Shown piece after piece: positions 7,598 through 16,619 of a stretch of 26,322 nt of DNA (positions within the stretch are counted from its first letter, which is position 1; each line of letters starts with the position of its first letter). Origin of the DNA: CAZIVE01 sp964542435 (GTDB lineage: Bacteria; Bacteroidota; Bacteroidia; Bacteroidales; Tannerellaceae); assembly GCA_964542435.1 (NCBI GenBank), contig CAZIVE010000031.1, positions 1 through 26,322 of the forward strand, given 5' to 3'. Below the pieces are notes generated by a model, which worked only from the letters and a program-made list of their open reading frames with translations, did not search any database and had not been told where the DNA came from. The position numbers and the translations under genes were made by a program.

Positions 7598-9784
7598 ATG
7601 AGAAAAAAGAGTATTCTTTGTTTGATCATGCTAGTGATGGTCCTCGCAGCTTCCGCTCAGAACAGCAAAGTAGAAAGCAGCGTCATCACTTACGGCCATT
7701 CAAACCGTGAGACCATTCACAGGGCCGATTCCATCATGCGCCTAGTCATATCCAATGCCAGCCGCTATAAGGCCATTCTTTCGGGTTATGAAGCCAATAT
7801 CTATGTGAAAGGTCATTCTGAGATTCTCCGCGAAAATGTACTCATGCGTTTTGCACATAAGATTGCACCTGTCGATCTGAGCAGCAAAGACATGCTGTTC
7901 GAGATGAAGAGCAAAATGACTTATACGGCTCCGAACAGTTACGTTCAGGATATCCAGGCTGTGAACGGCAATACCATACCGAATCAGAAGAAACAGAGCG
8001 AGGTCTTCTCGTTTCTGAACTTCAATGTTTATTCTCCGACTATCTACGATGATGAGATCATCACGCCTGTAGCGTCGAATGCACGGAAACTCTATAAGTA
8101 TAATCTGATTAGCATTGAGGAAACCGGCAATCTACGCATCTTCCGAATCCGCTTTGTCCCGAAACAACCGAGCCAGAAGCTGACCAGCGGTGATCTCTAT
8201 ATCGTGGACAAACGATGGACCATCGACAAGATAGAACTCAGCGGACGTGTCTATTTTGCGGAATTCAATATCCTGATCAGCTTTGGACGGAATGCGGGAC
8301 AGTTTGTCCTTCCTGAGAAAGCAGATCTGTTTCTTCGTTACAATGTGCTCGGCAATTCAGTCATATCAACCTATCATTCTTCTTATACATACAACCGTGT
8401 GGAATGGTTTGAAGATGAGTTTGCAAAGGCGAAGAGAACCCATTCGTTGGATCTGACGCAGTATCTCAGACTGGAAAACGATACGGTTCAGATCGTGACA
8501 GATAGCAGCTGGTGGAACGAGGAGCGGGATATTCCTCTGACGACCGATGAGAAACTGCTCTTGAACACACATTCGCATGCCAGCAGTCAGGATTCGCATT
8601 CCGACACGACAGGCATCCGCCGTTACATGCATATCACTTCACAGCTCACGGATGCGCACCGTTATAATTACAACACCACATTTATCCGCTATTCAGGACT
8701 CCTTAATCCTATGCAGCTTGGTTATTCACAGCACAATGGTGTGACCTACAAACAGCGGCTGCGTGTCAACAACAATCTCAAGGATGACAAGCAGCTTCGT
8801 TTCCTGACGGAACTTGGATATATGACGCGCCGTAAGGAGCTGTTCTTTAAGGTTGGCGGTGAATGGGAATACAGTCCGGAGCATCAGGGAACGATCGGTT
8901 TGAGTTATGGCAAAGGCAATGACAGTTATTCTTCGGCCATTGCCAAACAGATCAATCAGGCATTGAAAGATACGCAGCTCGACTATGACGATGTGAACTT
9001 GAAGTATTTCCGCCACTATTATACGGAACTGAAAAACGACATTGAGATTTTCAATGGCTTCCATCTCTTTACGACCGTCTCTTATCACAGACGGATGCCT
9101 GTAAAGGGAAAGACGAGTCCTGTCAATCCGGGAGAAGAGGTGAAAGACTTGCTCAACAAGACCTATTATGATTTCACTCCAACCATTGGATTTTCCTTCA
9201 CGCCGCGTCAGTATTACCGGATGGATGGACGTCGTAAGGAATATGTCTATTCACATTATCCTACCATCTCGTTCGAGTTTGCACGGGGCATCAAAGGTGT
9301 GATGCGAAGCAGCGGAAACTTCGAACGTTTTGAGGCCGATATCCATCAGAGTTTGACGTTCGGTGTATTGCGCAAGCTGAACTATCATTTCAGCGGCGGA
9401 CTTTTCACCCGTCAGAAGTCAACCTATTTTGCGGATTTCGACTATTTCACACGTCATAATTTTCCCGATTCATGGAATGACAAACTGGGCGGCGTATTCA
9501 ATATCCTGAGTCGTGTCTGGTTTAATGCCTCCGATAAATATCTGCAGGCGCATTTCATGTATGAGAGTCCCTTCATCCTCATTCAGCCGCTTCGTCTCGA
9601 TGCCTCGAAACACATTCTTTCGGAGCGGTTCTATCTGAGCCAGCTCTGGACGCCAGTCTTGCCCAGTTATACAGAAATGGGTTATGGCTTCGGAAACTAC
9701 ATCTTTAATATAGCGCTCTTTGCCGGATTCAACAAACTGAAATATCAGAATGTCGGCGTCCGTTTTGCCTTTGAGTTTGAGTGA
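7598..9784 (+). CDS. DUF5686 outer-membrane protein
   Basis: The protein has 728 residues with a cleavable signal peptide (MRKKSILCLIMLVMVLAASA, cut before QNSK). The start is supported by GAGGAG five bases before ATG 7598. Residues 40-300 match the DUF5686 N-terminal part (ADSIMRLVISNASRYK, SGYEANIYVKG, SGDLYIVDKRW). The second half has alternating aromatic strands and ends in VGVRFAFEFE with a C-terminal aromatic/acidic pattern, so a transmembrane beta-barrel in the outer membrane is likely. Many relatives carry a carboxypeptidase-regulatory domain in front; this one lacks it. The family function is unknown. Its stop is only 3 bases from the stop of the convergent DUF1460 gene. Confidence 0.82.
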   Translation: MRKKSILCLIMLVMVLAASAQNSKVESSVITYGHSNRETIHRADSIMRLVISNASRYKAILSGYEANIYVKGHSEILRENVLMRFAHKIAPVDLSSKDMLFEMKSKMTYTAPNSYVQDIQAVNGNTIPNQKKQSEVFSFLNFNVYSPTIYDDEIITPVASNARKLYKYNLISIEETGNLRIFRIRFVPKQPSQKLTSGDLYIVDKRWTIDKIELSGRVYFAEFNILISFGRNAGQFVLPEKADLFLRYNVLGNSVISTYHSSYTYNRVEWFEDEFAKAKRTHSLDLTQYLRLENDTVQIVTDSSWWNEERDIPLTTDEKLLLNTHSHASSQDSHSDTTGIRRYMHITSQLTDAHRYNYNTTFIRYSGLLNPMQLGYSQHNGVTYKQRLRVNNNLKDDKQLRFLTELGYMTRRKELFFKVGGEWEYSPEHQGTIGLSYGKGNDSYSSAIAKQINQALKDTQLDYDDVNLKYFRHYYTELKNDIEIFNGFHLFTTVSYHRRMPVKGKTSPVNPGEEVKDLLNKTYYDFTPTIGFSFTPRQYYRMDGRRKEYVYSHYPTISFEFARGIKGVMRSSGNFERFEADIHQSLTFGVLRKLNYHFSGGLFTRQKSTYFADFDYFTRHNFPDSWNDKLGGVFNILSRVWFNASDKYLQAHFMYESPFILIQPLRLDASKHILSERFYLSQLWTPVLPSYTEMGYGFGNYIFNIALFAGFNKLKYQNVGVRFAFEFE

Positions 9785-9787
9785 GGA

Positions 9788-10630
9788 TCAGTTAAAAAGA
9801 GGACGAGCCACGAATAGGCCGATCATCGATTTGTTATGTTCCACGAACTGTGAGAGCGTGCCTTTGCAGACAACCACTTTTTTGTAAGATGCTGAAGCGT
9901 GTACGAACGTCAGTTTACCGTTGCGATGGTAGGCAATGGCTACGTGCGTGGCGTCAAGACCATCGATGGAGGTGGCGAAGCAGATCATATCACCGTTGTG
10001 GATGAGATCGCCTTTCTTGTCGATATCGCTTTTCGGCAGGTAATAATGATCGCGCGCATTGTTTTCCGCTTCGATTTTTTTCATCGTCTCGATGGCTTGC
10101 GGATTATTCTTCAGTGGAGCATAGCTTTCAGGATGTCGAGTCATAAAGTTGAGCTTCACGGTCAGTGGCGTCTGTCCGATGGCTTCGCATTCGTCTTTCA
10201 CGATTCCTTTGCGGTCGTTGGTAAAGATCCAATCGGAGATATAATGCAGACGGCTTGTGTAGCCATCCACTTTTCCATTGCGATAGCGCAGCAGTTCCAG
10301 ATTCTTGCAGAAAGCTTTGAAGGAATGGTTTTTCTGACGATAGGTGCGGGCCAGAGCGATGACATTCTCCGCGAAAGTGGTGCAGTCGAGTTCCCGCAGA
10401 TTGACCACAAGTCTTTCGGGAATCTTTTCTAGTGTTGAGGCTACATAAGGCGTGCCTTCGAAGAAGAGCGCCGTGCAGATCAGCAGGTCTTGGTTTCCTT
10501 TCGGATTGATGGCGTTCATCTGAGCGACGTAACGTTCATAGATGATACTGTCTTCCGCGGAATAATCCTGAGCGGAGAGTGTGAAGCAGGGCAGGAGAAC
10601 TGCCAGAAGAAGCAATGCGTATCTTTTCAT
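9788..10630 (-). CDS. DUF1460 N-acetylmuramoyl-L-alanine amidase-like enzyme
   Basis: The protein has 280 residues with a signal peptide (cut after about residue 20, LSA-QDY), so it acts outside the cytoplasm. The family has an NlpC/P60-like cysteine-peptidase fold and is thought to cut peptidoglycan or muropeptides. Visible are Cys83 in LDCTTFAENVIAL (probable nucleophile), DGYTSRLHYISDWI (about 122-135), GDMICFATSIDGLDATHVAI with His229 (probable catalytic His), and FVHAS at 243-247. The substrate is not determined from sequence. It is transcribed from an upstream promoter with a dyad operator (see 10723-10754) and is divergent from the small membrane-protein gene at 10936. Confidence 0.87.
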   Translation of the reverse strand: MKRYALLLLAVLLPCFTLSAQDYSAEDSIIYERYVAQMNAINPKGNQDLLICTALFFEGTPYVASTLEKIPERLVVNLRELDCTTFAENVIALARTYRQKNHSFKAFCKNLELLRYRNGKVDGYTSRLHYISDWIFTNDRKGIVKDECEAIGQTPLTVKLNFMTRHPESYAPLKNNPQAIETMKKIEAENNARDHYYLPKSDIDKKGDLIHNGDMICFATSIDGLDATHVAIAYHRNGKLTFVHASASYKKVVVCKGTLSQFVEHNKSMIGLFVARPLFN

Positions 10631-10654
10631 AACTCTGTGATTCGTTTGTTTTAC

Positions 10655-10662
10655 AAAAGTAC
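10655..10662 (-). promoter_or_regulatory. secondary -7 box (TACTTTTG) before the DUF1460 gene
   Basis: On the minus strand this reads TACTTTTG, a TAnnTTTG match that would start transcription near 10648, 18 bases before the ATG. It has no -33 TTTG at the right distance, unlike the box at 10723. Confidence 0.35.
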
Positions 10663-10722
10663 GTTTTTTTATATCACGATGTCATTGATATATATCGGCA
10701 AGGTTGTTCGTGATTTGTGTTT

Positions 10723-10754
10723 CAAAGATACGATTTCTTGCCGGTATCGGCAAA
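10723..10754 (-). promoter_or_regulatory. promoter of the DUF1460 gene (TTTG-N20-TATCTTTG)
   Basis: On the minus strand TTTG (10751-10754) is followed after 20 bases by TATCTTTG (10723-10730). Both elements of the Bacteroidota promoter are present at the expected spacing. The start would be near 10716, with a leader of about 86 bases. Confidence 0.6.
10738..10753. promoter_or_regulatory. dyad operator TTGCCG-GTAT-CGGCAA
   Basis: A perfect 6-bp inverted repeat with a 4-base spacer lies between the -33 and -7 elements of the DUF1460 promoter and overlaps -33, where a bound protein would block polymerase. A further half-site sharing TATCGGCAA occurs at 10693-10701, past the predicted start. Confidence 0.5.
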
Positions 10755-10860
10755 TATTCATCTCTTTTGAGATTTTCAGTCCTTCCTCTTTCATTCTTTA
10801 TTGGCTTCATATCTGACAATAATTTGAGTAAATAGGATACTAATCGGATGACAATATTTG

Positions 10861-10868
10861 TACATTTG
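10861..10868 (+). promoter_or_regulatory. -7 box (TACATTTG) of the small membrane-protein gene
   Basis: TACATTTG matches TAnnTTTG; transcription would start near 10875, about 60 bases before ATG 10936. No -33 TTTG is seen at the right distance. Confidence 0.45.
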
Positions 10869-10935
10869 CATCCCGAAAAGAAGAATCAAAAAACACAGAT
10901 AAAAATAACTTCAAAACAATTTAAATCATTGAACT

Positions 10936-11376
10936 ATGCAAATTCCGGAAGAATACTTACCGCTGATCGCAGTGGCAGCCGTTTTGTTCATCGTGCTGGT
11001 TTTACTTTGCACGATTCTGTTTTTCAAAATTTGGGGAATGACCAACAATATCATCAAGATCAGAAAGCATGCCCTGGCTCATGACAATCGTTTGGTGGCC
11101 AGCGCCCTTTTCGGATCGAAGGAGAAGACACTCGAAATTCTTCAGGAGGAATTCACCGAGCGTGCCGTAGCCAAGTATGAGGAATACGCTGAAGAGACCG
11201 AGTACAAAGGCCTCGAAGGTTTCCAGAAAAAGATGAAATACTGGGCTGACAAATACACCAGCTCTGCCACGTATCTGGGTTGTCCCTATGATTTCAACAC
11301 AGCGCTGACCGATCTCTTTAACAAGATCCGCGTCTGCAAAGAGGATTATCCGCTGCCGAAGGAGAAGGGAATGTAA
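10936..11376 (+). CDS. small single-pass membrane protein, unknown function
   Basis: The protein has 146 residues. Residues 9-32 form one strongly hydrophobic segment, followed by a basic turn (KIWGMTNNIIKIRKH), so the rest (33-146) is probably cytoplasmic. The soluble part is charged and helical (EKTLEILQEEFTERAVAKYEEYAEETEYKGLEGFQKKM), then a Cys- and Tyr-containing stretch near residue 115 (YLGCPYDF) and a basic end. I do not recognise a family. The stop is 8 bases before the assembly gap, so its downstream neighbour is unknown. Confidence 0.75.
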   Translation: MQIPEEYLPLIAVAAVLFIVLVLLCTILFFKIWGMTNNIIKIRKHALAHDNRLVASALFGSKEKTLEILQEEFTERAVAKYEEYAEETEYKGLEGFQKKMKYWADKYTSSATYLGCPYDFNTALTDLFNKIRVCKEDYPLPKEKGM

Positions 11377-11384
11377 TCGCATTT

Positions 11385-11484
11385 NNNNNNNNNNNNNNNN
11401 NNNNNNNNNNNNNNNNNNNNNNNNNNNNNNNNNNNNNNNNNNNNNNNNNNNNNNNNNNNNNNNNNNNNNNNNNNNNNNNNNNNN
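11385..11484. other. assembly gap of 100 N
   Basis: Exactly 100 unknown bases join two contigs; the real gap size is unknown. It removes the start of the response-regulator gene and any promoter of the genes to the right. Confidence 0.98.
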
Positions 11485-12015
11485 CTGCTCGATCTGATGC
11501 TGCCCGACGGAAACGGACTGGATCTGTTTCATGAAATCAAGAAATGTTCGCCGGAGACGGGCGTGATCATTGCTTCGGCGAAGGATTCGGTGGACGACAA
11601 GATCAAAGGTCTCGAATTGGGTGCCGACGATTACATTGCGAAGCCGTTCCATCTCTCCGAACTCGCCATGAGAATCTTTGCTTTGATCCGCCGCCGCAAT
11701 TTTTCCAACAACAATGTGGTGGAAAGCAATGGAATCACGATCAATCTGCTGAGTAAGACCGTGACAGCCAACGGCTGCAAGATGGAACTTACGAAGACGG
11801 AATACGAACTGCTGCTTTTTCTTGTGAGCAACAAGAACAAAGTGGTGTCGAAAAGTGCCGTGGCCGAGCATCTGAGCGGCGACATGGCAGACATGATGGA
11901 CAACTTCAACTTCATCTATGCGCACATCAAGAACCTGAAGGCAAGGCTTGCCGAAGCAGGTTGCGAGAATTACATCAAGACCTATTACGGAACCGGTTAT
12001 AAATGGATAGAATGA
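11485..12015 (+). CDS. OmpR-family response regulator, N-terminus lost in the gap
   Basis: The frame is open from the first base after the gap; 176 residues remain. LLDLMLPDGNG contains the phospho-accepting Asp (third visible residue), VIIASAKD the switch Ser, and DDYIAKPF the conserved Lys, so the receiver is intact apart from its first 45-50 residues. A winged-helix OmpR/PhoB DNA-binding domain follows (about 80-176), ending YYGTGYKWIE. In an ordinary member phosphorylation by the partner kinase increases DNA binding. The kinase gene overlaps its end, so the two form a translationally coupled two-component pair. ATG 11497 is not the true start. Confidence 0.9.
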   Translation: MLDLMLPDGNGLDLFHEIKKCSPETGVIIASAKDSVDDKIKGLELGADDYIAKPFHLSELAMRIFALIRRRNFSNNNVVESNGITINLLSKTVTANGCKMELTKTEYELLLFLVSNKNKVVSKSAVAEHLSGDMADMMDNFNFIYAHIKNLKARLAEAGCENYIKTYYGTGYKWIE

Positions 12016-13196
12016 AAACCCTGATACAAAAAAGCATGCTGCAGTTCATCCTCTGCACGATCGTTATCTTACTGCTTTCGACGCCGCTCTTCTATTATCT
12101 GACGAAGAATTTCTATGCCGAAGAGATGGTCGAAGCCATTCATCATAGCTATTCAGATGGCGATTACCATAGAATATATAATGGATGGAAGAAACAAAAA
12201 TACACCGACGAGTCGAAAGTGAAGTCTGACAGCGAAAAGCGCTCTGAATCGAAAGACAAAGAGTATGGCGAACACGATCGGAATCATCAATCCATCATTC
12301 CGGCAATGAAAGACGAGATGGAAGAGGATATCATGACGGGCCTGATGATTCAGTTTGCTCTGATCGCTGCTATTTTGGGCGTTTCAGTCACTCTGATGAT
12401 GCTGTTCATCACACGTCGTCTCTGGATTCCTTTCGACGACACGTTGAAGAAGATTGAGAAATTTACCCTCGGCAAAGATCCGCTGCCGCAATTCATGCCG
12501 ACCAACATCAAGGAATTTGACCGGCTCAACCGTTCTATTACTAATCTGATTAACCGCAACATCTCGAGTTATAAGGTTCAGAAGGAGTTCACGGAGAATG
12601 CTTCTCACGAGATGCAGACGCCCATTGCCGTTTTCCGCAGCAAACTGGATCTGTTGATGCAGGAAGATTTGAACGAACGCGAACTGAACATCGTGCAGCA
12701 GCTTAACGACACCACATCGCGCGTCAGTCGCCTCAACCGAAGTCTGCTGCTGCTGGCCAAGATCGAAAACAACCAGTACGAAAGCAAGGAGAAGGTTGAT
12801 GTTGCCGCCTTCATCCAGGACAATCTGCCGCAGTACGCGCAGATCTATTCCGAGAAGATCGTCTTCAACAGCCGCAAAGAGAACAATCCTCCGGTCGTTG
12901 CCAATCGTCCGTTGCTCGAGGCGCTCATCAATAATCTTGTGATCAACGCCCTGCGTCATAACATTCCGAACGAACCCATCCGCATCGACTGGGAAAGTCC
13001 GCTGCTCATCATCTCCAACAAGGCAACTGGCGGTTGCCTCGACAAGGCGAATCTCTTCCGCCGTTTCCATCACACGTCGGGAGAAAAGGGCAACGGTCTC
13101 GGTCTTGCCATCGTGAAAGCCATCTGCGACTATCATCGTTGGACGGTGGATTACACTTTCTCGGAAGGCGAGCACCATTTTACAGTCCGATTCTAA
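12012..13196 (+). CDS. sensor histidine kinase, partner of the upstream regulator
   Basis: I choose ATG 12012, which overlaps the regulator's stop as ATGA; ATG 12003 is in frame and adds three residues. Numbered from 12003, membrane segments lie at 13-34 and 112-137, flanking a periplasmic sensor of about 75 residues that is very rich in Lys, Glu, Asp and Ser at 62-95. A HAMP-like linker leads to the H-box ENASHEMQTP with His202, then the N-box with Asn315 (LINNLVINALRH) and G2 GNGLGL (363-368). The G1 region is short, as is common in these Bacteroidota kinases (IISNKATGG). The charged sensor suggests a charged signal such as cations or cationic peptides; this is inference. A receptor and a phosphatase gene follow. 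Confidence 0.9.
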   Translation: MKTLIQKSMLQFILCTIVILLLSTPLFYYLTKNFYAEEMVEAIHHSYSDGDYHRIYNGWKKQKYTDESKVKSDSEKRSESKDKEYGEHDRNHQSIIPAMKDEMEEDIMTGLMIQFALIAAILGVSVTLMMLFITRRLWIPFDDTLKKIEKFTLGKDPLPQFMPTNIKEFDRLNRSITNLINRNISSYKVQKEFTENASHEMQTPIAVFRSKLDLLMQEDLNERELNIVQQLNDTTSRVSRLNRSLLLLAKIENNQYESKEKVDVAAFIQDNLPQYAQIYSEKIVFNSRKENNPPVVANRPLLEALINNLVINALRHNIPNEPIRIDWESPLLIISNKATGGCLDKANLFRRFHHTSGEKGNGLGLAIVKAICDYHRWTVDYTFSEGEHHFTVRF

Positions 13197-13431
13197 TGTT
13201 CCAAGAAATCACACCCCGAATTATTATTAAACGGAATCCTGTTGATAATAATCTGGATCGCCCGATGGAAAAAGGAATCCGTTGGGGAATTTAGGGCTTG
13301 AGGAAAAACAGGAGATGCTTGCGACAGCGTTAAAGACTGTTAGAAGATTCATTGCACGACTAAAATTCAGATTCTCTACATAATCGCTTCCGAATTTTGC
13401 TGCGTAGTATTAATTAATGTATATACCAGCA

Positions 13432-15834
13432 ATGAAAAGATTGATTTTGATTTTAAGTCTATTGGCGATTATGCTTACGTCGTTTGCTCAAAATGAAGGA
13501 AAGATTACGGGATTCATTAAAGACAAACAAACGCAGCAACCGATTGAATATGCCAGCGTGGCACTGTGCGAATCGGCTTCGCATAAGGTTCTGACAGGAA
13601 CAGTCACCGATTCTCTTGGACGTTTTTCAATACCTTACGGAAAAAACGGTTCGTATGAGTTAAACTGCAAATATCTGGGCTATTCGGATGTCCGTTCCAA
13701 AACGTTCTCATTGAACAAGCAGATTACATCTATTAATATGGGGACAATTCTGATGAATGAAGATACGGAGAATTTGAACGAAGTCGTCGTCCAGGGGAAA
13801 CGCTCCACCTATATCCAGACTATTGACAAGAAGATCTTCAACATCGGAACAGATGTCATGGCGGCCAATGGCGCCGTAAGCGATCTGCTTCAGAACATTC
13901 CGTCGGTGCAGGTCGATGTCGATGGAAACGTTGCGCTTCGCGGCAATGGGAATGTGCAGATTCTGATCGACGGCAAACCCTCTGTCATGATGGGAACAGC
14001 CAGTCGTGCGACCGTGCTTTCTCAGATTCCCGCCAGCTCCATCGAACGCGTTGAGGTGATCACCAATCCTTCCGCACAATATAAACCCGACGGCACTTCG
14101 GGAATCATCAATCTCATCATGAAAAAGCAGCAGCCAGCCGGCATCAGCGGCAACGTACTTGCCAATGTCGGCAATGAGAACCGTTACAATGCTGGATTCA
14201 ATGTCACCTACACATTACCCAAGGTTTCCGTCACGGCCGGCTACAATTATCGCAAGGATTATTTCAAACGCTACACTGATGACAACCGCACCGTAACCGA
14301 TGCAACGACCGGCAGCAGCAATTACACAGCGCAGCATATCTTCGGCGAAGCCTTTCCACATTCGCATATCGCCAATCTGGGATTGGCCTGGCAACCTACC
14401 GCAGCCGACCGTTTCGAGGTGAGCGGAAGCGTTAACTTCATGTCGTTCCCTCGTACGCAGGACAATCATCTGCTGCAGACCAGCTCGAATGTAACCTTGA
14501 AAGATTATACGCGTTATCTCGACAATACGGAGACGAAGAACAACAATGAGGGAGCTTTTGCCTACACGCACACTTTCGGGAAAGATCATACTTTGCTGGT
14601 CGATTTCACGCACAGTACGTTCGGCGAGATCGAGCGGAATCTCTATACCAACAGCTACGTCGTTCCGGTTCAGGACAATTCGCTGGACAGTACACACATC
14701 AAGCAGTTCGAATATCTGAATCTGGCGCGTGCCATCTATTCAAGACAGTTGGACGAGAAAAACAAGATTGTACTGGGTTATGAAGCCGAGCTGGATAAAG
14801 CGGACATGCGCTATTATGCGTGCGATTTCCTCAGCAATGTCTGGGTGAAGAATACGGACAAGAGCAACGACTTCGTCTTCAATCAAAATGTGCATTCGCT
14901 CTACGGAACCTGGGAACATACGTTCGACCGTTTTTCCATGATGACAGGAGTGCGCGCCGAGCAGTCGTTCATCACCTCACATCTGCTCACGCTGGATCAG
15001 AAGGTGAAGAACAATTATTTCATGTTCTATCCGACGTTCCATTCCTCCTACAAGCTCAATGACAACAGCGAACTGCAGTTCAACTATTCACTGCGTGTCA
15101 ATCGTCCGGAAGGCGATGATATGAATCCGTTCCCGGAATACCAGGATCCGTTCAACTTGAGAGCCGGCAATCCTTACTTGAAACCGGAGAAGATCCATTC
15201 CATTGAAATGGGCTGGCAGATTAAGAAAGGCGTCACAACGTTTCTCGTCACTCCCTATTACCGCTACACTTTCAACAAGATGACCAACATAACACAGATC
15301 TTGGATAATGGAGTGATGAAGACGACTAAAGAGAATATGTCGTCGAGTAACGCAGCCGGAACGGAACTGATCTTGAACTCCGCCATCGGCCGCTGGCTCA
15401 ACTTCAATGTCAATTCGAATTTCTTTTGGAACACCATCGACGCTTCCAATCTGGGCTATTCAAAGAACAAGAGTGATTTCTCGTGGTACATCGCTGGCAA
15501 TGCCAATTTTACTCCGATGAAAAATCTGATGTTTCAGGTGAATACAAATTACCGATCGAAGCAGTTGACTGCGCAAGGAACGACCGGCTCGACCTATATC
15601 GTAAATCTGGGAGCCAAATACGATATCCCGCAATATAATCTGACATTCACGGCGACAGTCTCCGATCTGTTTGATTCGTTCAAAAACACCAATAATATCC
15701 ATACTTCTTCGATGGACAGGACTCTTGTGATGAGACGTCAGCCGCGTACTTTCTATTTCGGAGTTTCTTATCACTTCGGAAGCGGGAGCAAGAAGAGTTC
15801 TACGAACCTGAAATATGATGAAAGTATCCAATAA
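13432..15834 (+). CDS. outer-membrane beta-barrel receptor (carboxypeptidase-regulatory domain, TonB-receptor-like)
   Basis: The start is ATG 13432 (MKRLILILSLLAIMLTSFA, signal peptide cut before QNEG); ATG 13417 adds five residues ahead of the signal. The protein has 800 residues. A carboxypeptidase-regulatory-like domain (about 20-110; KITGFIKDKQTQQPIEYASV) is followed by a TonB-plug-like region (LLQNIPSVQVDVDGNVALRG, ILIDGKP, IERVEVITNPSAQY) and a beta-barrel ending in an aromatic strand (FYFGVSYHFG). This is the outer-membrane beta-barrel family close to TonB-dependent receptors, usually found beside two-component systems and without a SusD partner, as here. The ligand is unknown. The 235-base region before it has short inverted repeats but no clear promoter. 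Its end overlaps the PAP2 gene. Confidence 0.85.
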   Translation: MKRLILILSLLAIMLTSFAQNEGKITGFIKDKQTQQPIEYASVALCESASHKVLTGTVTDSLGRFSIPYGKNGSYELNCKYLGYSDVRSKTFSLNKQITSINMGTILMNEDTENLNEVVVQGKRSTYIQTIDKKIFNIGTDVMAANGAVSDLLQNIPSVQVDVDGNVALRGNGNVQILIDGKPSVMMGTASRATVLSQIPASSIERVEVITNPSAQYKPDGTSGIINLIMKKQQPAGISGNVLANVGNENRYNAGFNVTYTLPKVSVTAGYNYRKDYFKRYTDDNRTVTDATTGSSNYTAQHIFGEAFPHSHIANLGLAWQPTAADRFEVSGSVNFMSFPRTQDNHLLQTSSNVTLKDYTRYLDNTETKNNNEGAFAYTHTFGKDHTLLVDFTHSTFGEIERNLYTNSYVVPVQDNSLDSTHIKQFEYLNLARAIYSRQLDEKNKIVLGYEAELDKADMRYYACDFLSNVWVKNTDKSNDFVFNQNVHSLYGTWEHTFDRFSMMTGVRAEQSFITSHLLTLDQKVKNNYFMFYPTFHSSYKLNDNSELQFNYSLRVNRPEGDDMNPFPEYQDPFNLRAGNPYLKPEKIHSIEMGWQIKKGVTTFLVTPYYRYTFNKMTNITQILDNGVMKTTKENMSSSNAAGTELILNSAIGRWLNFNVNSNFFWNTIDASNLGYSKNKSDFSWYIAGNANFTPMKNLMFQVNTNYRSKQLTAQGTTGSTYIVNLGAKYDIPQYNLTFTATVSDLFDSFKNTNNIHTSSMDRTLVMRRQPRTFYFGVSYHFGSGSKKSSTNLKYDESIQ

Positions 15835-16600
15835 AATAAATGGAGGCGTACGACTGATGTTGTGCGCCTCATGCATGATGCTGAGTACGACTTATGTCTC
15901 AGCTCAAGATTCTATTTCTGCTGTGAAGCCGGATCGCACGCATGACATCAAAGCTACGCAACTGATCGTTCCGGCCGTTTGCATTGGTGTAGGTATTGCC
16001 GGTTTGGGCAGTGATTGGCTGCAATATCAGAATCGCGAGATACGCGACGAGATGCATGAGAACATCGACCGCAAGATTTCCATCGATGACTTCTCGCAGT
16101 TCGCGCCGATGGTTGCCGTTTACGGACTGAGTCTGTGCGGCGTCGAGAGCACGCATTCCTATTTGGCACGTACCGAAATTCTCGCAGCGTCATTTCTTAC
16201 GAATACCATTCTTGTGACTGCGCTCAAGCATGTTACGAAGGTGGAACGTCCTGACAGCACCTCCAACAACTCATTTCCTTCAGGTCATACGGCAACAGCC
16301 TTCATGGGAGCGGAGATGCTCTATCAGGAATATAAGAATGTATCGCCATGGATTGGCGTGGCCGGTTACGCGGTGGCTGCCGGTACTGGTTTTTTCAGGA
16401 TGTACAACAATCGTCATTGGTTCACCGACGTATTGGCAGGAGCCGGAATAGGCATTCTCAGCACGAAGCTATCTTACTGGCTTTATCCGAAGATCATGAA
16501 GAAGTCGTCGTGCAGCAAGAGCAAACTGCTGAAAGGAATGGCAGGTTTGCCCTATTATGACGGAAAGCAAGCCGGTGTCGCCTTGCAGTGGCGGTTCTGA
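15818..16600 (+). CDS. PAP2-family phosphatase
   Basis: The start is ATG 15815 or 15818, overlapping the receptor's last codons, because this gives a basic n-region (KVSNK, R) before the hydrophobic segment ending in VSA-QDS; ATG 15857 has a GGAGG but a poor signal. The phosphatase motifs are all there (numbered from 15815): K138-x6-R145-P146, PSGH at 155-158 (FPSGHTA), and R195...H201...D205 (FFRMYNNRHWFTD). Such enzymes remove phosphate from lipids facing the periplasm, for example undecaprenyl pyrophosphate or the lipid A phosphate (LpxE/LpxF type). With the two-component pair and receptor upstream, a lipid A or envelope role is plausible but inferred. It converges with the TPR kinase gene at 16615. 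Confidence 0.9.
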   Translation: MKVSNKINGGVRLMLCASCMMLSTTYVSAQDSISAVKPDRTHDIKATQLIVPAVCIGVGIAGLGSDWLQYQNREIRDEMHENIDRKISIDDFSQFAPMVAVYGLSLCGVESTHSYLARTEILAASFLTNTILVTALKHVTKVERPDSTSNNSFPSGHTATAFMGAEMLYQEYKNVSPWIGVAGYAVAAGTGFFRMYNNRHWFTDVLAGAGIGILSTKLSYWLYPKIMKKSSCSKSKLLKGMAGLPYYDGKQAGVALQWRF

Positions 16601-16619
16601 AAGGATGAAAGATTTCAGA
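16596..16619. terminator. hairpin between convergent stops
   Basis: TCTGAAA (16596-16602) and TTTCAGA (16613-16619) form a 7-bp stem with a 10-base loop and contain the stop codons of both convergent genes. There is no T run, so termination is uncertain. Confidence 0.3.
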
